NCBI GenBank assembly: GCA_963806335.1
Contig: CAWDXO010000013.1
Coordinates: 750,783-814,782 of the forward strand
DNA: 64,000 bases
Source: Palsa-504 sp963806335
Lineage (GTDB): Bacteria > Actinomycetota > Actinomycetes > Streptosporangiales > Streptosporangiaceae
Direction: 5' to 3'
The position numbers were made by a program, and so were the translations under genes. Within the stretch, counting starts at the first letter, position 1; the number at the start of each line of letters is the position of its first letter. The notes under the pieces were generated by a model. That model did no database searches, was not told the origin of the DNA, and saw only the letters and a list, made by a program, of their open reading frames with translations. Positions 51,360 through 59,945 of this stretch are shown one piece after another.

Positions 51360-51765
51360 ACCCCGGCCAGCGGGCTGCCGCGAAGCGGACGCGCCCGACC
51401 CAGCCCAATAGCCGCGCCGGCTGAACTGCGGCCTTTCTTCCCACGCTGGGCATCCAGGATCCTCCGTGATCTTAGTGGAAGGTCCAGGACTAGTGGATCT
51501 TTTTTTACAACTAAGTCTTGAATCGATACTCGATCTGTGATCTATTGGTAATGCGCAACGTGATCCGGATCACCCGATACCTCGGCAGAGACAGAGAGCG
51601 TCGGCACCTTGACGTGGCACAGGTGCCGTGGCCCGGCGTAGGGCGACTCGGAAAGGACCCCGAGACGCCGGCCGGCTACCACAAACGGACGCCCGATGAG
51701 TTCGGGCGCCTCCTCAAGAACGTCACCATCGCAACGCCCGCAATACGGACATGTGAGGAACTGAA
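51360..51765. other. AT-rich control region before the catabolic cluster
   Basis: A 400-base gap with an unusually AT-rich centre (51480-51560, including a run of seven T). CGGCACCT (51602-51609) is mirrored by AGGTGCCG (51621-51628) across 11 bases. A frame opening at 51518 crosses it but has no family sequence. The region probably holds the promoter for the tautomerase gene. Confidence 0.5.
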
Positions 51766-52245
51766 ATGCCCCTCTGGAAGATCCACCACCCGGTCGGCGC
51801 CTACACGCCCGAGGACAAGAAGGAGTTCGCCGCGGCGATCACGCGGGTCTACGAGGCCGTCCCGATCCCCCGGTTCTATGTCGTCATCATCTTCGAAGAG
51901 ATCGCGGCCGACTCGTTCTACGTGGGCGGCGAGTCCCATGACAGGTTCGTCCGGCTGCAGATCGACCAGATGGCGCGGACCCTGCCCGGCCCGATCATCC
52001 GGGAATGGTGGGTCAAGAGCCTCGACCAGGTCATCGCACCCTGGATCAGGGAGCGCGGCTACGACTGGGAGTTCACCATCACCGAACCGCCGTTCGACCT
52101 GTGGTCGCTGCAGGGCGAGATCCCGCCGCCGTTCGAGTCCGTGGCCGAGAAACGCTGGGTCCAGGAGAACAAGGCGACTCCCTACACCCAGGCGGAGAAA
52201 CTCCCCGTCAACATGGCCCTGGCCCCGGGCACGATGGGGGACTGA
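51766..52245 (+). CDS. tautomerase-superfamily protein
   Basis: A 159-residue member of the tautomerase superfamily, cis-3-chloroacrylate dehalogenase-like branch. Pro2 (MPLWKIHHPVGAYTPEDKK) would be the catalytic amino-terminal base. FYVVIIFEEIAADSFYVGGE and RLQIDQMARTL match the core. The length is that of the fused-repeat members. GAGGAA lies before the ATG. Substrate unknown; neighbours suggest a CoA-linked degradation pathway. Confidence 0.85.
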   Translation: MPLWKIHHPVGAYTPEDKKEFAAAITRVYEAVPIPRFYVVIIFEEIAADSFYVGGESHDRFVRLQIDQMARTLPGPIIREWWVKSLDQVIAPWIRERGYDWEFTITEPPFDLWSLQGEIPPPFESVAEKRWVQENKATPYTQAEKLPVNMALAPGTMGD

Positions 52246-52500
52246 GCTCTCGCCCGACCGACGATGACGAGCCGCGGGCGGCACACCCATAGTGCCGACC
52301 GCGGGCCGTCATCGAGCCGCCTCAGCAGCGGGCCCCTCGCCCGCACGTCGCTTCGGCGAGTCAGACCACGCACGGCGTTACCTCCCCTACGTCGACACTG
52401 GCCGGCGGGGCGGCAACCCGCTGCCAACCGGATCTGGAGCACATGCCATGCCATCCAAGAACCCCGCGTGCGCCGCCGCATGCCTTCTCGGCCGACGGCC

Positions 52501-53319
52501 ATGAGTGTCGTGATCACGGTGGCGCCCACCGGACCGATCGCGTCCAAGGCAGACAACCCGGCGCTGCCGACGCAGCCTGATGAGATCGCCGAGGCGGTCC
52601 ATCAGGCGTATCTCGCCGGCGCCTCCGTGGCCCACATCCATCTGCGTGACGCCCGCGATCGACCCACGGCGGATCTGAAGACCGCTCGGACCACGATGGA
52701 CCTGATCGCGGAGCGGTGTCCCATCCTCATCCAGATGTCCACCGGTGTCGGGCTCTCAGTCCCGTTCACCGAACGCGAGGCGCTCGTCGAGCTACGGCCC
52801 CGCATGGCGACCCTCAATCCCTGCACGATGACCTTTGGTTCAGGTGAATTCCGCAATCCACCGTCCGATGTGCTGCGCCTGGCGCGGCGCATGCAGGAAC
52901 TCGGGGTAAAGCCGGAGCTCGAGATCTACGACACGGGCCATCTCGACGCCTGCCTGCGGCTGCGTGACGCCGGGCACCTCAGCGATTGGCCGCTGGCGTT
53001 CTCGATCGTGCTCGGGGTCAAGGGCGGGATGGCGGCAACCGCGGACAATCTGATCACCATGGTGCGCCGCCTCCCGGCGGACTGTGTCTGGCAGGTGATC
53101 GCCATCGGCCGGGCCAACCTGGAGTTGACCGCCATCGGCCTCGCCCTAGGCGGTAACGCGCGCGCCGGACTTGAGGACACCCTGTATCTCCGCAAGGGCG
53201 AGCAGAGCCCCGGCAACCTGCCGCTGGTTCAGCGTGCTGTGGCTCTGGCGGCCGCCCTGGATCGCCCGCCCGCCTCAGTTGATGAGACTGCCGCCCTCCT
53301 TCGCCTACCGCCCCGCTAG
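52501..53319 (+). CDS. beta-keto acid cleavage enzyme (BKACE)
   Basis: A zinc-dependent enzyme that splits beta-keto acids with acetyl-CoA, as in 3-keto-5-aminohexanoate cleavage. The metal-binding HIHLRD, the substrate loop IQMSTGVG, ELEIYDTGH and the C-terminal GGNARAGLEDTLYLRKGE are diagnostic. ATG 52501 gives MSVVITVAPTGPIAS, the usual beginning; upstream in-frame sequence is not conserved. The ribosome-binding site is weak. The family covers many keto acids, so the actual substrate is open. Confidence 0.9.
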   Translation: MSVVITVAPTGPIASKADNPALPTQPDEIAEAVHQAYLAGASVAHIHLRDARDRPTADLKTARTTMDLIAERCPILIQMSTGVGLSVPFTEREALVELRPRMATLNPCTMTFGSGEFRNPPSDVLRLARRMQELGVKPELEIYDTGHLDACLRLRDAGHLSDWPLAFSIVLGVKGGMAATADNLITMVRRLPADCVWQVIAIGRANLELTAIGLALGGNARAGLEDTLYLRKGEQSPGNLPLVQRAVALAAALDRPPASVDETAALLRLPPR

Positions 53320-53361
53320 CAGCACACTCGCCGCGAAACCATCGAGCATTGGAAGATCGTC

Positions 53362-54174
53362 GTGTCGAACACTTCAGAACTGCCGGTCCCGGCAGCCGCC
53401 GACAGCCCACCGCTGACCACGGTCATGGACGGAGCGGTCGCCGTCTTGTCCATGGGACTGGCCCCCTACAACTTGATGGATCGCGCCCTGAACCGCGAGC
53501 TCATCAAGGGACTCGAATGGGCCCAGCGGGAAGGCGCGCGAGCTATCGTCCTGCGCAGCTCCCTCCGGCACTTCTCAGCCGGAGCTGACCTCGATGCAAT
53601 GATCGCCGATGCAGACAAGGCCGACGTTCTCGACTGGGGCTTTACCGGGACGCTGCGAGCCTTCAATGAGCACCCTGCCCCCATAATTGCCAGCATCCAG
53701 GGAGTCTGCGTCGGCGGTGGCTTCGAGCTCGCGCTGGCCTGTGACCTCATCGTCGCGTCTGAGTCGGCCAAGATTGGTTCGGTCGAGGTCACGGTGGGCC
53801 TCCACCCCCTGATGGGCGCAGTACAACGGCTCACGCAGCGTGCCGGTGCGGCCAGGGCCAAGGAAATGGCGTTGCTCGGCCGGCGCTACCCGGCCTCCAC
53901 CCTCGAACGCTGGAACATCATCAACTGGGTCGTAGCCGATGAGCAGCTCGAGAGGGCCACGATGGTTCTCGCCCAGGAGCTCGCCCACGGACCATCGATC
54001 GCGCACGCGGCCACCAAGCGCCTGGTCTCCGTCGCGGTCAACGAGGGGATCGCGGCCGCCGATGAGGCCATGGCGGAGATTCAGCGACCAATCATCCGTT
54101 CTGCCGACTTCCGTACCGCCGCCAGGTCGTATCGCGAGAACGGCATCGGCATAGCCGAGTTCGAGGGTAGGTGA
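53362..54174 (+). CDS. enoyl-CoA hydratase/isomerase family protein
   Basis: Crotonase-fold protein of 270 residues. The two oxyanion-hole segments are RHFSAGADLDAM and IQGVCVGGGFELALACDLIV; ESAKIGSVEVTVGLHPLMGA places a Glu in the usual catalytic region. GTG start with GGAAGA upstream. Its stop overlaps the CoA-transferase start by four bases, so the last two genes are coupled. It could hydrate or isomerise a CoA thioester made by its neighbour. Confidence 0.92.
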   Translation: MSNTSELPVPAAADSPPLTTVMDGAVAVLSMGLAPYNLMDRALNRELIKGLEWAQREGARAIVLRSSLRHFSAGADLDAMIADADKADVLDWGFTGTLRAFNEHPAPIIASIQGVCVGGGFELALACDLIVASESAKIGSVEVTVGLHPLMGAVQRLTQRAGAARAKEMALLGRRYPASTLERWNIINWVVADEQLERATMVLAQELAHGPSIAHAATKRLVSVAVNEGIAAADEAMAEIQRPIIRSADFRTAARSYRENGIGIAEFEGR

Positions 54175-55646
54175 GCGGCATGCCGCTTCCGCTCGAAGGC
54201 ATTCGCGTCGTTGATTTCTCCCGCGTGCTCGCTGGGCCCCACTGCGCCAAGACGCTGCTCGACCTGGGTGCCGAAGTCATCAAGCTCGAGCCTCCGGGTG
54301 GCGACCTGTCCCGGAAGGCGTTCCCCCGCCACGGCGAGATCTCGGGCTACTATTCTCAGCAGAACGCCGGTAAGCGCAACCTGAGCATCGACCTCAACGT
54401 GCCGGGCGCCCGCGATGTCGCCCTGCGTCTCTGCGATACCGCCGACGTGATCGTGGAGAACTTCAGGCCCGGTGCTCTCGCCGCCTTCGGGCTGGATTAC
54501 GAGTCGGTCTCGGCCCGCAACCCCGGTGTCGTCTACGCCTCGATCAGCGGCTACGGCCAGCACGGTCCGTTTCGCTCGCGGATGGCTTATGCGCCGACGA
54601 TCCAGGCTGAGACGGGAATCACCGAAATGACGGCCGATCATTTCGAGCGGGCCGACCGGCTGCGCAGCGACTCGCTCTCCCACGCCGACGTGTACTCAGG
54701 CCTGCACGCTGCCATCGCCATCCTGGCCTGCCTCACAGAGCGTGAGCGCACCGGCAAAGGCCAGTACATCGACGTGGCCATGGCGGCCGTGATGCTCTCC
54801 ATCAACGAGCGTGTGCACGCCGACCTGTCTGATTCCGAGCTCGGTGCCGAGCGGCCGATCCTGGGCGCGACTGACGGCCCGTTCTTCGCCGGACCTCGCG
54901 GTGAACGATTCGCGAGTCCCATGAGTCTGGTCGGCAGCATGTCCTTCCCCTTCTACCTGGCGGCTATGCGCCGGCCGGATCTCGGCAAGGACCCGCGATT
55001 CCTAACACCTGAGCTGCGCCTTCGCAACCTGGAGGCACTGCACTGCATCGTGCAGGAGTGGATCTGGACGTTTAGCGACATGGAGTCACTCGACGCTCAG
55101 CTGGACGAGGCCAAGATCGCTACCGGGCGGGTCCGCAGCGTCAAGGAATTCGCAAACAGCGAATGGGCCCGCACGTGGAACGCGGTGCGGACCCTATCCG
55201 ACCGGTCGGGCGGCGAGATCAAGATCCCCGGCCGTCCGTGGCACTTCGCGGACCAGCCGACGGCCGACGAAGGTCAGCTTGCGGCCCGTCAGGGCGAGCA
55301 CAACGCCGAGATACTCAAAGAACTCGGGTTCAGCGCCTCCCAGATCGGGGTGTTCGAAGCCGCCGGAGCGCTGGTCCAGCCGAGCAGGAACGGTGCGCCT
55401 AACTCGTCCCCAGATTCTGTCACGGCGCCTGACGCCAACGGAGAGGCTACGACCACGACGAGTAGAACCGGGTGTATCGGGATCTTCTTATCTGTTCTCT
55501 CTCCCCCCCGCCCCCTGGCCCGCTTCCTATTCCTCTACACCTCCCATTTATTCTTCCGGGTGCAAACCCAGCTCTTGCGTGGGAGAAGACCCGAGTTTGG
55601 GGGGGCGGGAACGCGCGGTGCCCGCATTCAGCAAAGCTCTCCCTAA
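54171..55646 (+). CDS. class III CoA transferase (CaiB/BaiF type) with foreign tail
   Basis: Moves CoA between acids. FSRVLAGPHCAKTLLDLGAE, IKLEPPGGDLSRK, NAGKRNLSIDLN and the catalytic Asp in SHADVYSGLHAAIAIL are typical. The natural protein should end near ALVQPSRNG (about residue 405-420). The frame runs on through an odd pyrimidine-rich stretch for about 65 residues (FLSVLSPPRPLARFLFLYTS), giving 491. Either the original stop was lost or foreign DNA was joined here. GTG 54171 overlaps the previous stop; an ATG nine bases later is possible. Confidence 0.9.
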   Translation: MSGMPLPLEGIRVVDFSRVLAGPHCAKTLLDLGAEVIKLEPPGGDLSRKAFPRHGEISGYYSQQNAGKRNLSIDLNVPGARDVALRLCDTADVIVENFRPGALAAFGLDYESVSARNPGVVYASISGYGQHGPFRSRMAYAPTIQAETGITEMTADHFERADRLRSDSLSHADVYSGLHAAIAILACLTERERTGKGQYIDVAMAAVMLSINERVHADLSDSELGAERPILGATDGPFFAGPRGERFASPMSLVGSMSFPFYLAAMRRPDLGKDPRFLTPELRLRNLEALHCIVQEWIWTFSDMESLDAQLDEAKIATGRVRSVKEFANSEWARTWNAVRTLSDRSGGEIKIPGRPWHFADQPTADEGQLAARQGEHNAEILKELGFSASQIGVFEAAGALVQPSRNGAPNSSPDSVTAPDANGEATTTTSRTGCIGIFLSVLSPPRPLARFLFLYTSHLFFRVQTQLLRGRRPEFGGAGTRGARIQQSSP

Positions 55647-55665
55647 TCATCCCAATAGACCTGGA
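55465..55665. other. composition-anomalous stretch after the CoA transferase
   Basis: About 200 bases unlike the rest of the window. The plus strand is pyrimidine-rich from 55480 to 55560, with a run of seven C near 55505, and a run of seven G lies near 55600. It is read through by the CoA-transferase frame and resembles no gene I know. Possibilities include a structural terminator, inserted foreign DNA or an assembly artefact. Confidence 0.5.
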
Positions 55666-56055
55666 CTAAGCTTCCGGAGCTTTCCCCGGTCGGGGAACGA
55701 CATACCCCAGGTGCTCGTCATACGCGGCCAGGGCCGCCGGCAGCGTCCACGGCCCGCGGAGCCGCTGAAGCCGCGGTGGGACCTCCAGGAAATCCACGCC
55801 CGGATGATCCCCGCAGCCGGGACAGATGAGCTCAAACGAGTTGGTGTAGCCGCCTTCTGCCCGGCCGTCTACGATGCGGACCGGCTGTCGCCGCAAGAAG
55901 GCCGTCCTGCCGTGCCCGGGCTGACCGGGCAGCGGAAACGTCAGGAAGACCTGGGCACCGATACGCAGCCACGGGTCACGGCGTTCGTCCGGCATCGTCG
56001 GGGGGACTGCGTTTGGACGGACGGCCGAGCGGGGAAGGGGCCGGGGACTGCTCAC
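55666..56055 (-). CDS. conserved hypothetical protein with CxxC
   Basis: A 129-residue protein of an uncharacterised actinomycete family, recognised by FELICPGCGDHPGVDFLEVP and RLQRLRGPWTLPAALAAYDEHLG. The single CPGC could bind metal with a partner. The start is uncertain: GTG 56055 gives the full frame, while ATG 55995 (MPDERRDPWLRIGAQVFL) may be nearer to the conserved N-terminus. Neither has a good ribosome-binding site. Function unknown. Confidence 0.65.
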   Translation of the reverse strand: MSSPRPLPRSAVRPNAVPPTMPDERRDPWLRIGAQVFLTFPLPGQPGHGRTAFLRRQPVRIVDGRAEGGYTNSFELICPGCGDHPGVDFLEVPPRLQRLRGPWTLPAALAAYDEHLGYVVPRPGKAPEA

Positions 56056-56080
56056 TTTTGCTTACCGCCAGTCACTTGAC

Positions 56081-56281
56081 TCACCGCCGCAGCGGTAGGT
56101 TTCTGTCACTGCCAGGGTCTGGGGCAGCGCTCTTTTTCTCACGACACGATAAACACTGCGGCATCAGGCGGCGAATGTCCAGCCGATCCGGATAATACCG
56201 GCGGCCGCCTTTAAGACCATGTTGGCTGGTCTGGCGCCTGTGAAGGAGATTACGCCAGCCTAGGAACTCCCGTGCATACAA
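56081..56281 (-). CDS. possible small basic protein
   Basis: A 66-residue frame, MYAREFLGWRNLLHRRQTSQ followed by basic residues and PQCLSCREKK with a CxxC. It lies just before the conserved hypothetical gene on the same strand. No family is recognised and no good ribosome-binding site is visible, so it may be a fragment or chance frame. Confidence 0.3.
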   Translation of the reverse strand: MYAREFLGWRNLLHRRQTSQHGLKGGRRYYPDRLDIRRLMPQCLSCREKKSAAPDPGSDRNLPLRR

Positions 56282-56478
56282 ACGGTGGTCCTGCTTGACT
56301 GCCAGCCAGGATTACGCCTAACGGAAGTCACTCACCGTAGCGACTGACCTGCACGGGGATACGTCATAGCCGGAGCGCGGCCGGGGCAGGTACTAGGGTG
56401 AGAGGGGAATTAACTGACCAGGGGATGTAGCTGGTCTGGGCGGCTGGGCAGCTTGGTCTCAGGGGTCCGGAGGAAGTT

Positions 56479-56835
56479 GTGGCCGTAGACGTGTGCCTCG
56501 TGCGGCAGGCAGGCAGCCAGACCGTGATCAAGCTGCCCGTCGAGATCGACATGGGCAATGCTGACCAGGTGGGCAGCGAGCTGCTGCGGATCCTGGACGA
56601 GGGCGCGGCGACGCTGGTCGTGGACATGACCGCGACGGTGTTCTGCGACTCGGCCGGGATCCGCACGCTGGTACACGCTCAGCACCGGGCCGCGGCCGTC
56701 GGTGCCGGGCTGCGGGTCGCGGTTAACAGCAGCGCGGTGTGGCGGGTACTCGAGCTGACCGGGATCGACCGCGTGATCGATACCTATCCCGACCTGGACG
56801 CGGCCATGGCGGGCCGGGCCGATACCGGCCTGTGA
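56479..56835 (+). CDS. STAS-domain anti-sigma-factor antagonist
   Basis: A 118-residue SpoIIAA-like protein. LVVDMTATVFCDSAGIRTLV carries the phosphorylatable Ser in DSAG, and the fold (VIKLPVEIDMGNADQVGSEL) is complete. Such proteins free a sigma factor by binding its anti-sigma kinase when unphosphorylated. GTG start with GGAGGAA upstream. No kinase or sigma gene is adjacent; the ECF gene 3 kb away is of a type not known to use this switch. Confidence 0.9.
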   Translation: MAVDVCLVRQAGSQTVIKLPVEIDMGNADQVGSELLRILDEGAATLVVDMTATVFCDSAGIRTLVHAQHRAAAVGAGLRVAVNSSAVWRVLELTGIDRVIDTYPDLDAAMAGRADTGL

Positions 56836-56878
56836 CCGGTGGCCAGGCGCAGCCGGGCGCCTCTCCTACGCTGAGAAC

Positions 56879-57766
56879 ATGAGCCAGATTCAGGTGGGCA
56901 CGGCGGGATGGACGGACCGGACGCTGATCGCCTCGGGTTGGTATCCGCCCGAGGCCAGCACGCCGGAGGGACGGTTGCGATATTACGCCCGCCAGTTCCC
57001 GCTGGTGGAGGTCGACGCCACCTACTACGCGCTGCCCGCGGAACGAACCGCCGAGACCTGGGCCGAGCGGACCCCGGCCGGGTTCACCTTCAACATCAAG
57101 GCGTTCAGCTTGTTCACCCAGCATCCCACCCGGGTGGCGGCACTGCCCACCGACCTACGCGAGGCCGCGAGCCCGAGCGGGAAGGACCGGGTGTACCTCA
57201 AGGACGTCGACCCGGCCGTGACCGACCAGGCGTGGGACCGGTTCCTGGCCGCGCTGGAGCCGCTGCACCGTGCGGGGAAGCTCGGCGCGATCTTGCTGCA
57301 GTTCCCGCCCTGGTTCCCGATCTCCAGGGCCAATAAGGACTACATTCTGTCCTGCGCACAGCGGGCCGCGCCACGTCGGGTATGCGTGGAGTTCCGCAAC
57401 CGCACCTGGATGACCGAAGACAACAGGAAGGAAACCCTGGAGTTCCTGGCCGCCCACCAGCTGCCGTACGTGTGCGTGGACGAGCCGCAGGGTTACCCAA
57501 GCTCGATCCCCCCGGTCCTGGCCGCCACCAGCGACCTGGCCGTGGTCCGCATGCACGGCCACTCCGACAAATGGACCAGCAAGGACATCTCGGAGAGATT
57601 TCGCTACCGTTACAGCGAGGACGAGCTCAGCGAATGGGCCCCCAAGGTCCGCGGCCTGGCCGCCGAAGCCGACACCACCCAGGTGCTGTTCAACAACTGC
57701 TACCGCGACTACGCCCACGTCAACGCCCAGCAGTTCGCCGCGCTGGTCAGCACGGGAGACAGTTGA
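56879..57766 (+). CDS. DUF72-domain protein
   Basis: A 295-residue TIM-barrel-like protein of the YecE/DUF72 family, of unknown function. Family landmarks: QVGTAGWTD...GWYPPEAST, RLRYYARQFPLVEVDATYYA, FTFNIKAFSLFTQHPT, LGAILLQFPPWF, VEFRNRTWM and VLFNNCYRDYAHVNAQQFA. The last 20 bases overlap the antisense adenylate-kinase frame. The family is widespread and often stands alone, as here. Confidence 0.92.
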   Translation: MSQIQVGTAGWTDRTLIASGWYPPEASTPEGRLRYYARQFPLVEVDATYYALPAERTAETWAERTPAGFTFNIKAFSLFTQHPTRVAALPTDLREAASPSGKDRVYLKDVDPAVTDQAWDRFLAALEPLHRAGKLGAILLQFPPWFPISRANKDYILSCAQRAAPRRVCVEFRNRTWMTEDNRKETLEFLAAHQLPYVCVDEPQGYPSSIPPVLAATSDLAVVRMHGHSDKWTSKDISERFRYRYSEDELSEWAPKVRGLAAEADTTQVLFNNCYRDYAHVNAQQFAALVSTGDS

Positions 57767-58490
57767 CGTACGCGCCTTCGTTCGGGAGCGGGGCCGCGGC
57801 GTGGCCCGGCTGCCCCGCGCGCTCCCGGTACCCTTTCCGACGATGAACGCGACGGCTTGCGGCGATCGGCCTACGCCGCCCAGCCGTCATCGGCAAGCTC
57901 GGACGGTGAGCTAAGCGCCACGGGGAGAAGGCGGCGAGCTTCTTGAGGCGACCGACGATGTCCTCGTGCACGTCGTGGGCCGGCTGGGTCCCGTCCACGG
58001 CGAACATCCACTCCCGGCCCGCGTAGTAGTCGAGCAAGGGAATCGTCATCTCCTGGTAGACCTGCAGGCGGTGGTCTATGACGTCTTCGGTGTCGTCGCT
58101 GCCGCGGCCGCGGGACAGCAGCCGGCGGATGAGTTCCTCGCGGGGCACGTCGAGGTGCACCGCGGCCTGCACCTCGGCCCCGAGGGCCTGGGCCACGGTA
58201 AAGGCCGCCTTGGCCTGGTCGACGGTACGCGGGAATCCGTCAAGGACGTAGCCGTTGGCCTCGGACGCGGCCACGACCGGCTTCCGCAGCATGTCCATGA
58301 CCAGGCCGTCCGGGACCAGGTCGCCGTGATCGACGTAGGACTTGATCTTGCGTCCCAGCGCCGTTTGCTCCCTGACGTGCTGGCGCAGCAGGTCGCCGCT
58401 GGAGATGTGGGCTAGGCCGAACCGCTCGGCGAGCAGCTCGGCCTGGGTTCCCTTGCCTGCGCCAGGGGCGCCGATAAGCAGCAGCCGCAT
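57747..58490 (-). CDS. adk: adenylate kinase, with unusual C-terminal extension
   Basis: Converts AMP and ATP to two ADP. P-loop LLLIGAPGAGKGTQAELLA, AMP-site ISSGDLLRQHV and GYVLDGFPRTVDQA, and the short lid LLSRGRGSDDTEDVIDHRLQ are present, so it is the short-lid type. The core ends near GRLKKLAAFSP (about residue 190). The remaining 55 Arg-rich residues are not family-like and run into the 3' end of the DUF72 gene, suggesting a lost stop or late frameshift. It stands outside the ribosomal-protein operon, so it may be a second adk of the genome. Confidence 0.9.
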   Translation of the reverse strand: MRLLLIGAPGAGKGTQAELLAERFGLAHISSGDLLRQHVREQTALGRKIKSYVDHGDLVPDGLVMDMLRKPVVAASEANGYVLDGFPRTVDQAKAAFTVAQALGAEVQAAVHLDVPREELIRRLLSRGRGSDDTEDVIDHRLQVYQEMTIPLLDYYAGREWMFAVDGTQPAHDVHEDIVGRLKKLAAFSPWRLAHRPSLPMTAGRRRPIAASRRVHRRKGYRERAGQPGHAAAPLPNEGAYVNCLPC

Positions 58491-58696
58491 CTGATCACTC
58501 GCTCAGAGCCGGGGCAGGACGCAGCGTAGTGTGCACTGTTTTCTCCCTGGTCGTCTGAACTTTGCTTAAGTCTCGCGCCGATGCACGGCACGAACAAGAG
58601 AAGGCCAGGGTTTGTTCCGCACATAACGGCTGGACCTGCGCCGTACCTCGGGTGCCCCGGCCACCGAAGCGGCGGCCATGGGCGCTGACCCGAAGG

Positions 58697-59276
58697 TCAG
58701 CCGGGCAGCAACTCCTCCCGGTTGATCTCATCGCAAAGCTCCAGGCACTCGGTGCAGATCGTGGCGCTCGCCGGGGCCTGGTCCATGTTCTCCGGCCGAT
58801 ACCTTGGCCAGCCCGGCCACGGTGGGACGGTACTTGCCGCAGAAGCTGCACCGCGCCTGTTTCTCCTGCCCGGGCACTGCGGTTATCAGGCCGGCCTGAG
58901 TGCTGGCGGCTTGGCCTGAGCCGATCACGGTCTCGGCCGCCCCGACGCACCCGTCGCAGATGTACGCGCCGGGACCGGCGATGAGTTTTCTGACCTTGTT
59001 CTGCGGGCTGCCGCAGAAGGTGCAGGCCAGCAGCGGATCGGGACGGGTGTCGCGGCGACGTGCCCAGCGGCGGGACCCGCCGGCCTCCGCCACGATCTGG
59101 TGTACCCGCTGGTGGCTGAGCCCGAGCGTGGCGGCGAGCTCACGCAGCGACGAGCCCTGCAGGTGCAGGCGGCGCACCGCCCGGTTGAATTCAGCCCGGG
59201 CGATCTCGGCGTCACGCTCGGCATCGACCAGCCGTTCCTGGGCTCGCCTGGCCTCGGCGAGCAGGTTGCCGTCCAT
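58697..59276 (-). pseudogene. ClpX-type zinc-finger HTH protein, frameshifted near the end
   Basis: N-terminal helix and homeodomain-like HTH (AEFNRAVRRLHLQGSSLREL, AATLGLSHQRVHQIVAEAGG), then two ClpX-C4 zinc fingers. The first is complete (CTFCGSPQNKVRKLIAGPGA then YICDGC). The second begins CSFCGKYRPTVAGLAKVSA and, after one surplus G near 58793, continues in the next frame as ENMDQAPASATICTECLELC to a TGA at 58697. As written the frame stops at 58728 without its last two cysteines. The protein resembles ClpX adaptors or regulators without the ATPase. Confidence 0.78.
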
Positions 59277-59282
59277 CTGTCT

Positions 59283-59311
59283 ACTGTAACTAGACGGTGG
59301 ACAGCTGTCGA
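59283..59311 (-). promoter_or_regulatory. leaderless promoter of the zinc-finger gene
   Basis: On the minus strand TCGACA (59306-59311), 17 bases, then TACAGT (59283-59288) places the start on the ATG at 59276, which has no ribosome-binding site. Confidence 0.68.
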
Positions 59312-59412
59312 GGAGCGCTGGCTGTATCTGGCCAGCGCGCGGCATCCTCCTGAAGAGTGCGGGAGCGTACCATAGTGGACACGCAGAGCCGCACCCCGGT
59401 GAGGAGGCCGCG

Positions 59413-59904
59413 ATGAGGCTGCGACCGCATCGCCGGAACCTGGTGGTATGGAGCTCCGCCGGGTCGGCCGACCCGGTATTCACCCGGCCCGCACGCTCCA
59501 GACGGATCCAGAGGTGGATCCGCATCGGTGCGCTGCTCACCGTTCTCGGCATGATCCGCCTGGCCAGCGCCGTGCGGCCGCGGTGGCGCCCCCTGCTGAC
59601 CGGGGTGGTGCTCACGGTGGTCGGTGTCGTGCTGCGCAGCGGCGCGGGCGGCATAGCCCTGCTGCCCGGGCTCATGTCCCTTGTGTACGCCCTGCTCATC
59701 CCGCCTTGTCCGGAGGCGGACCGCACCCGGCGCGCCGAGCTCGAGCGGGAGCTGGCCGCCTACTCCACTCCGGCCCAGCGCCACGACCTTGAAGCGACTC
59801 TCGACCGGTACCCGGACCCCGTGACGGACGAGCTGCGTAACATCCTCGGCGGTCAACGGACGACCGCCGACAACGGCCGGTTTACGGCCGTCGGACGGTA
59901 CTGA
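59413..59904 (+). CDS. small membrane protein, conserved hypothetical
   Basis: A 163-residue protein with two or three spans (WIRIGALLTVLGMIRLASAV, PLLTGVVLTVVGVVLRSGAG, IALLPGLMSLVYALLIPP) followed by a cytoplasmic helical part (RRAELERELAAYSTPAQRHD, LEATLDRYPDPVTDELRNIL). GAGGAGG precedes the ATG. The C-terminal part recalls proteins of unknown function common in actinomycetes. It is divergent from the zinc-finger gene and convergent with the sigma factor. Confidence 0.75.
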   Translation: MRLRPHRRNLVVWSSAGSADPVFTRPARSRRIQRWIRIGALLTVLGMIRLASAVRPRWRPLLTGVVLTVVGVVLRSGAGGIALLPGLMSLVYALLIPPCPEADRTRRAELERELAAYSTPAQRHDLEATLDRYPDPVTDELRNILGGQRTTADNGRFTAVGRY

Positions 59905-59945
59905 GGCCCGGTCCGTGGCCACCGGTCACGGCGTGTCCGGCTGGG

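Noticed and set aside
51518..52267. Plus-strand frame overlapping the tautomerase gene
   Set aside because: Its second half is the tautomerase read in another frame (Arg/Ser/Pro-rich); no family match and no ribosome-binding site.
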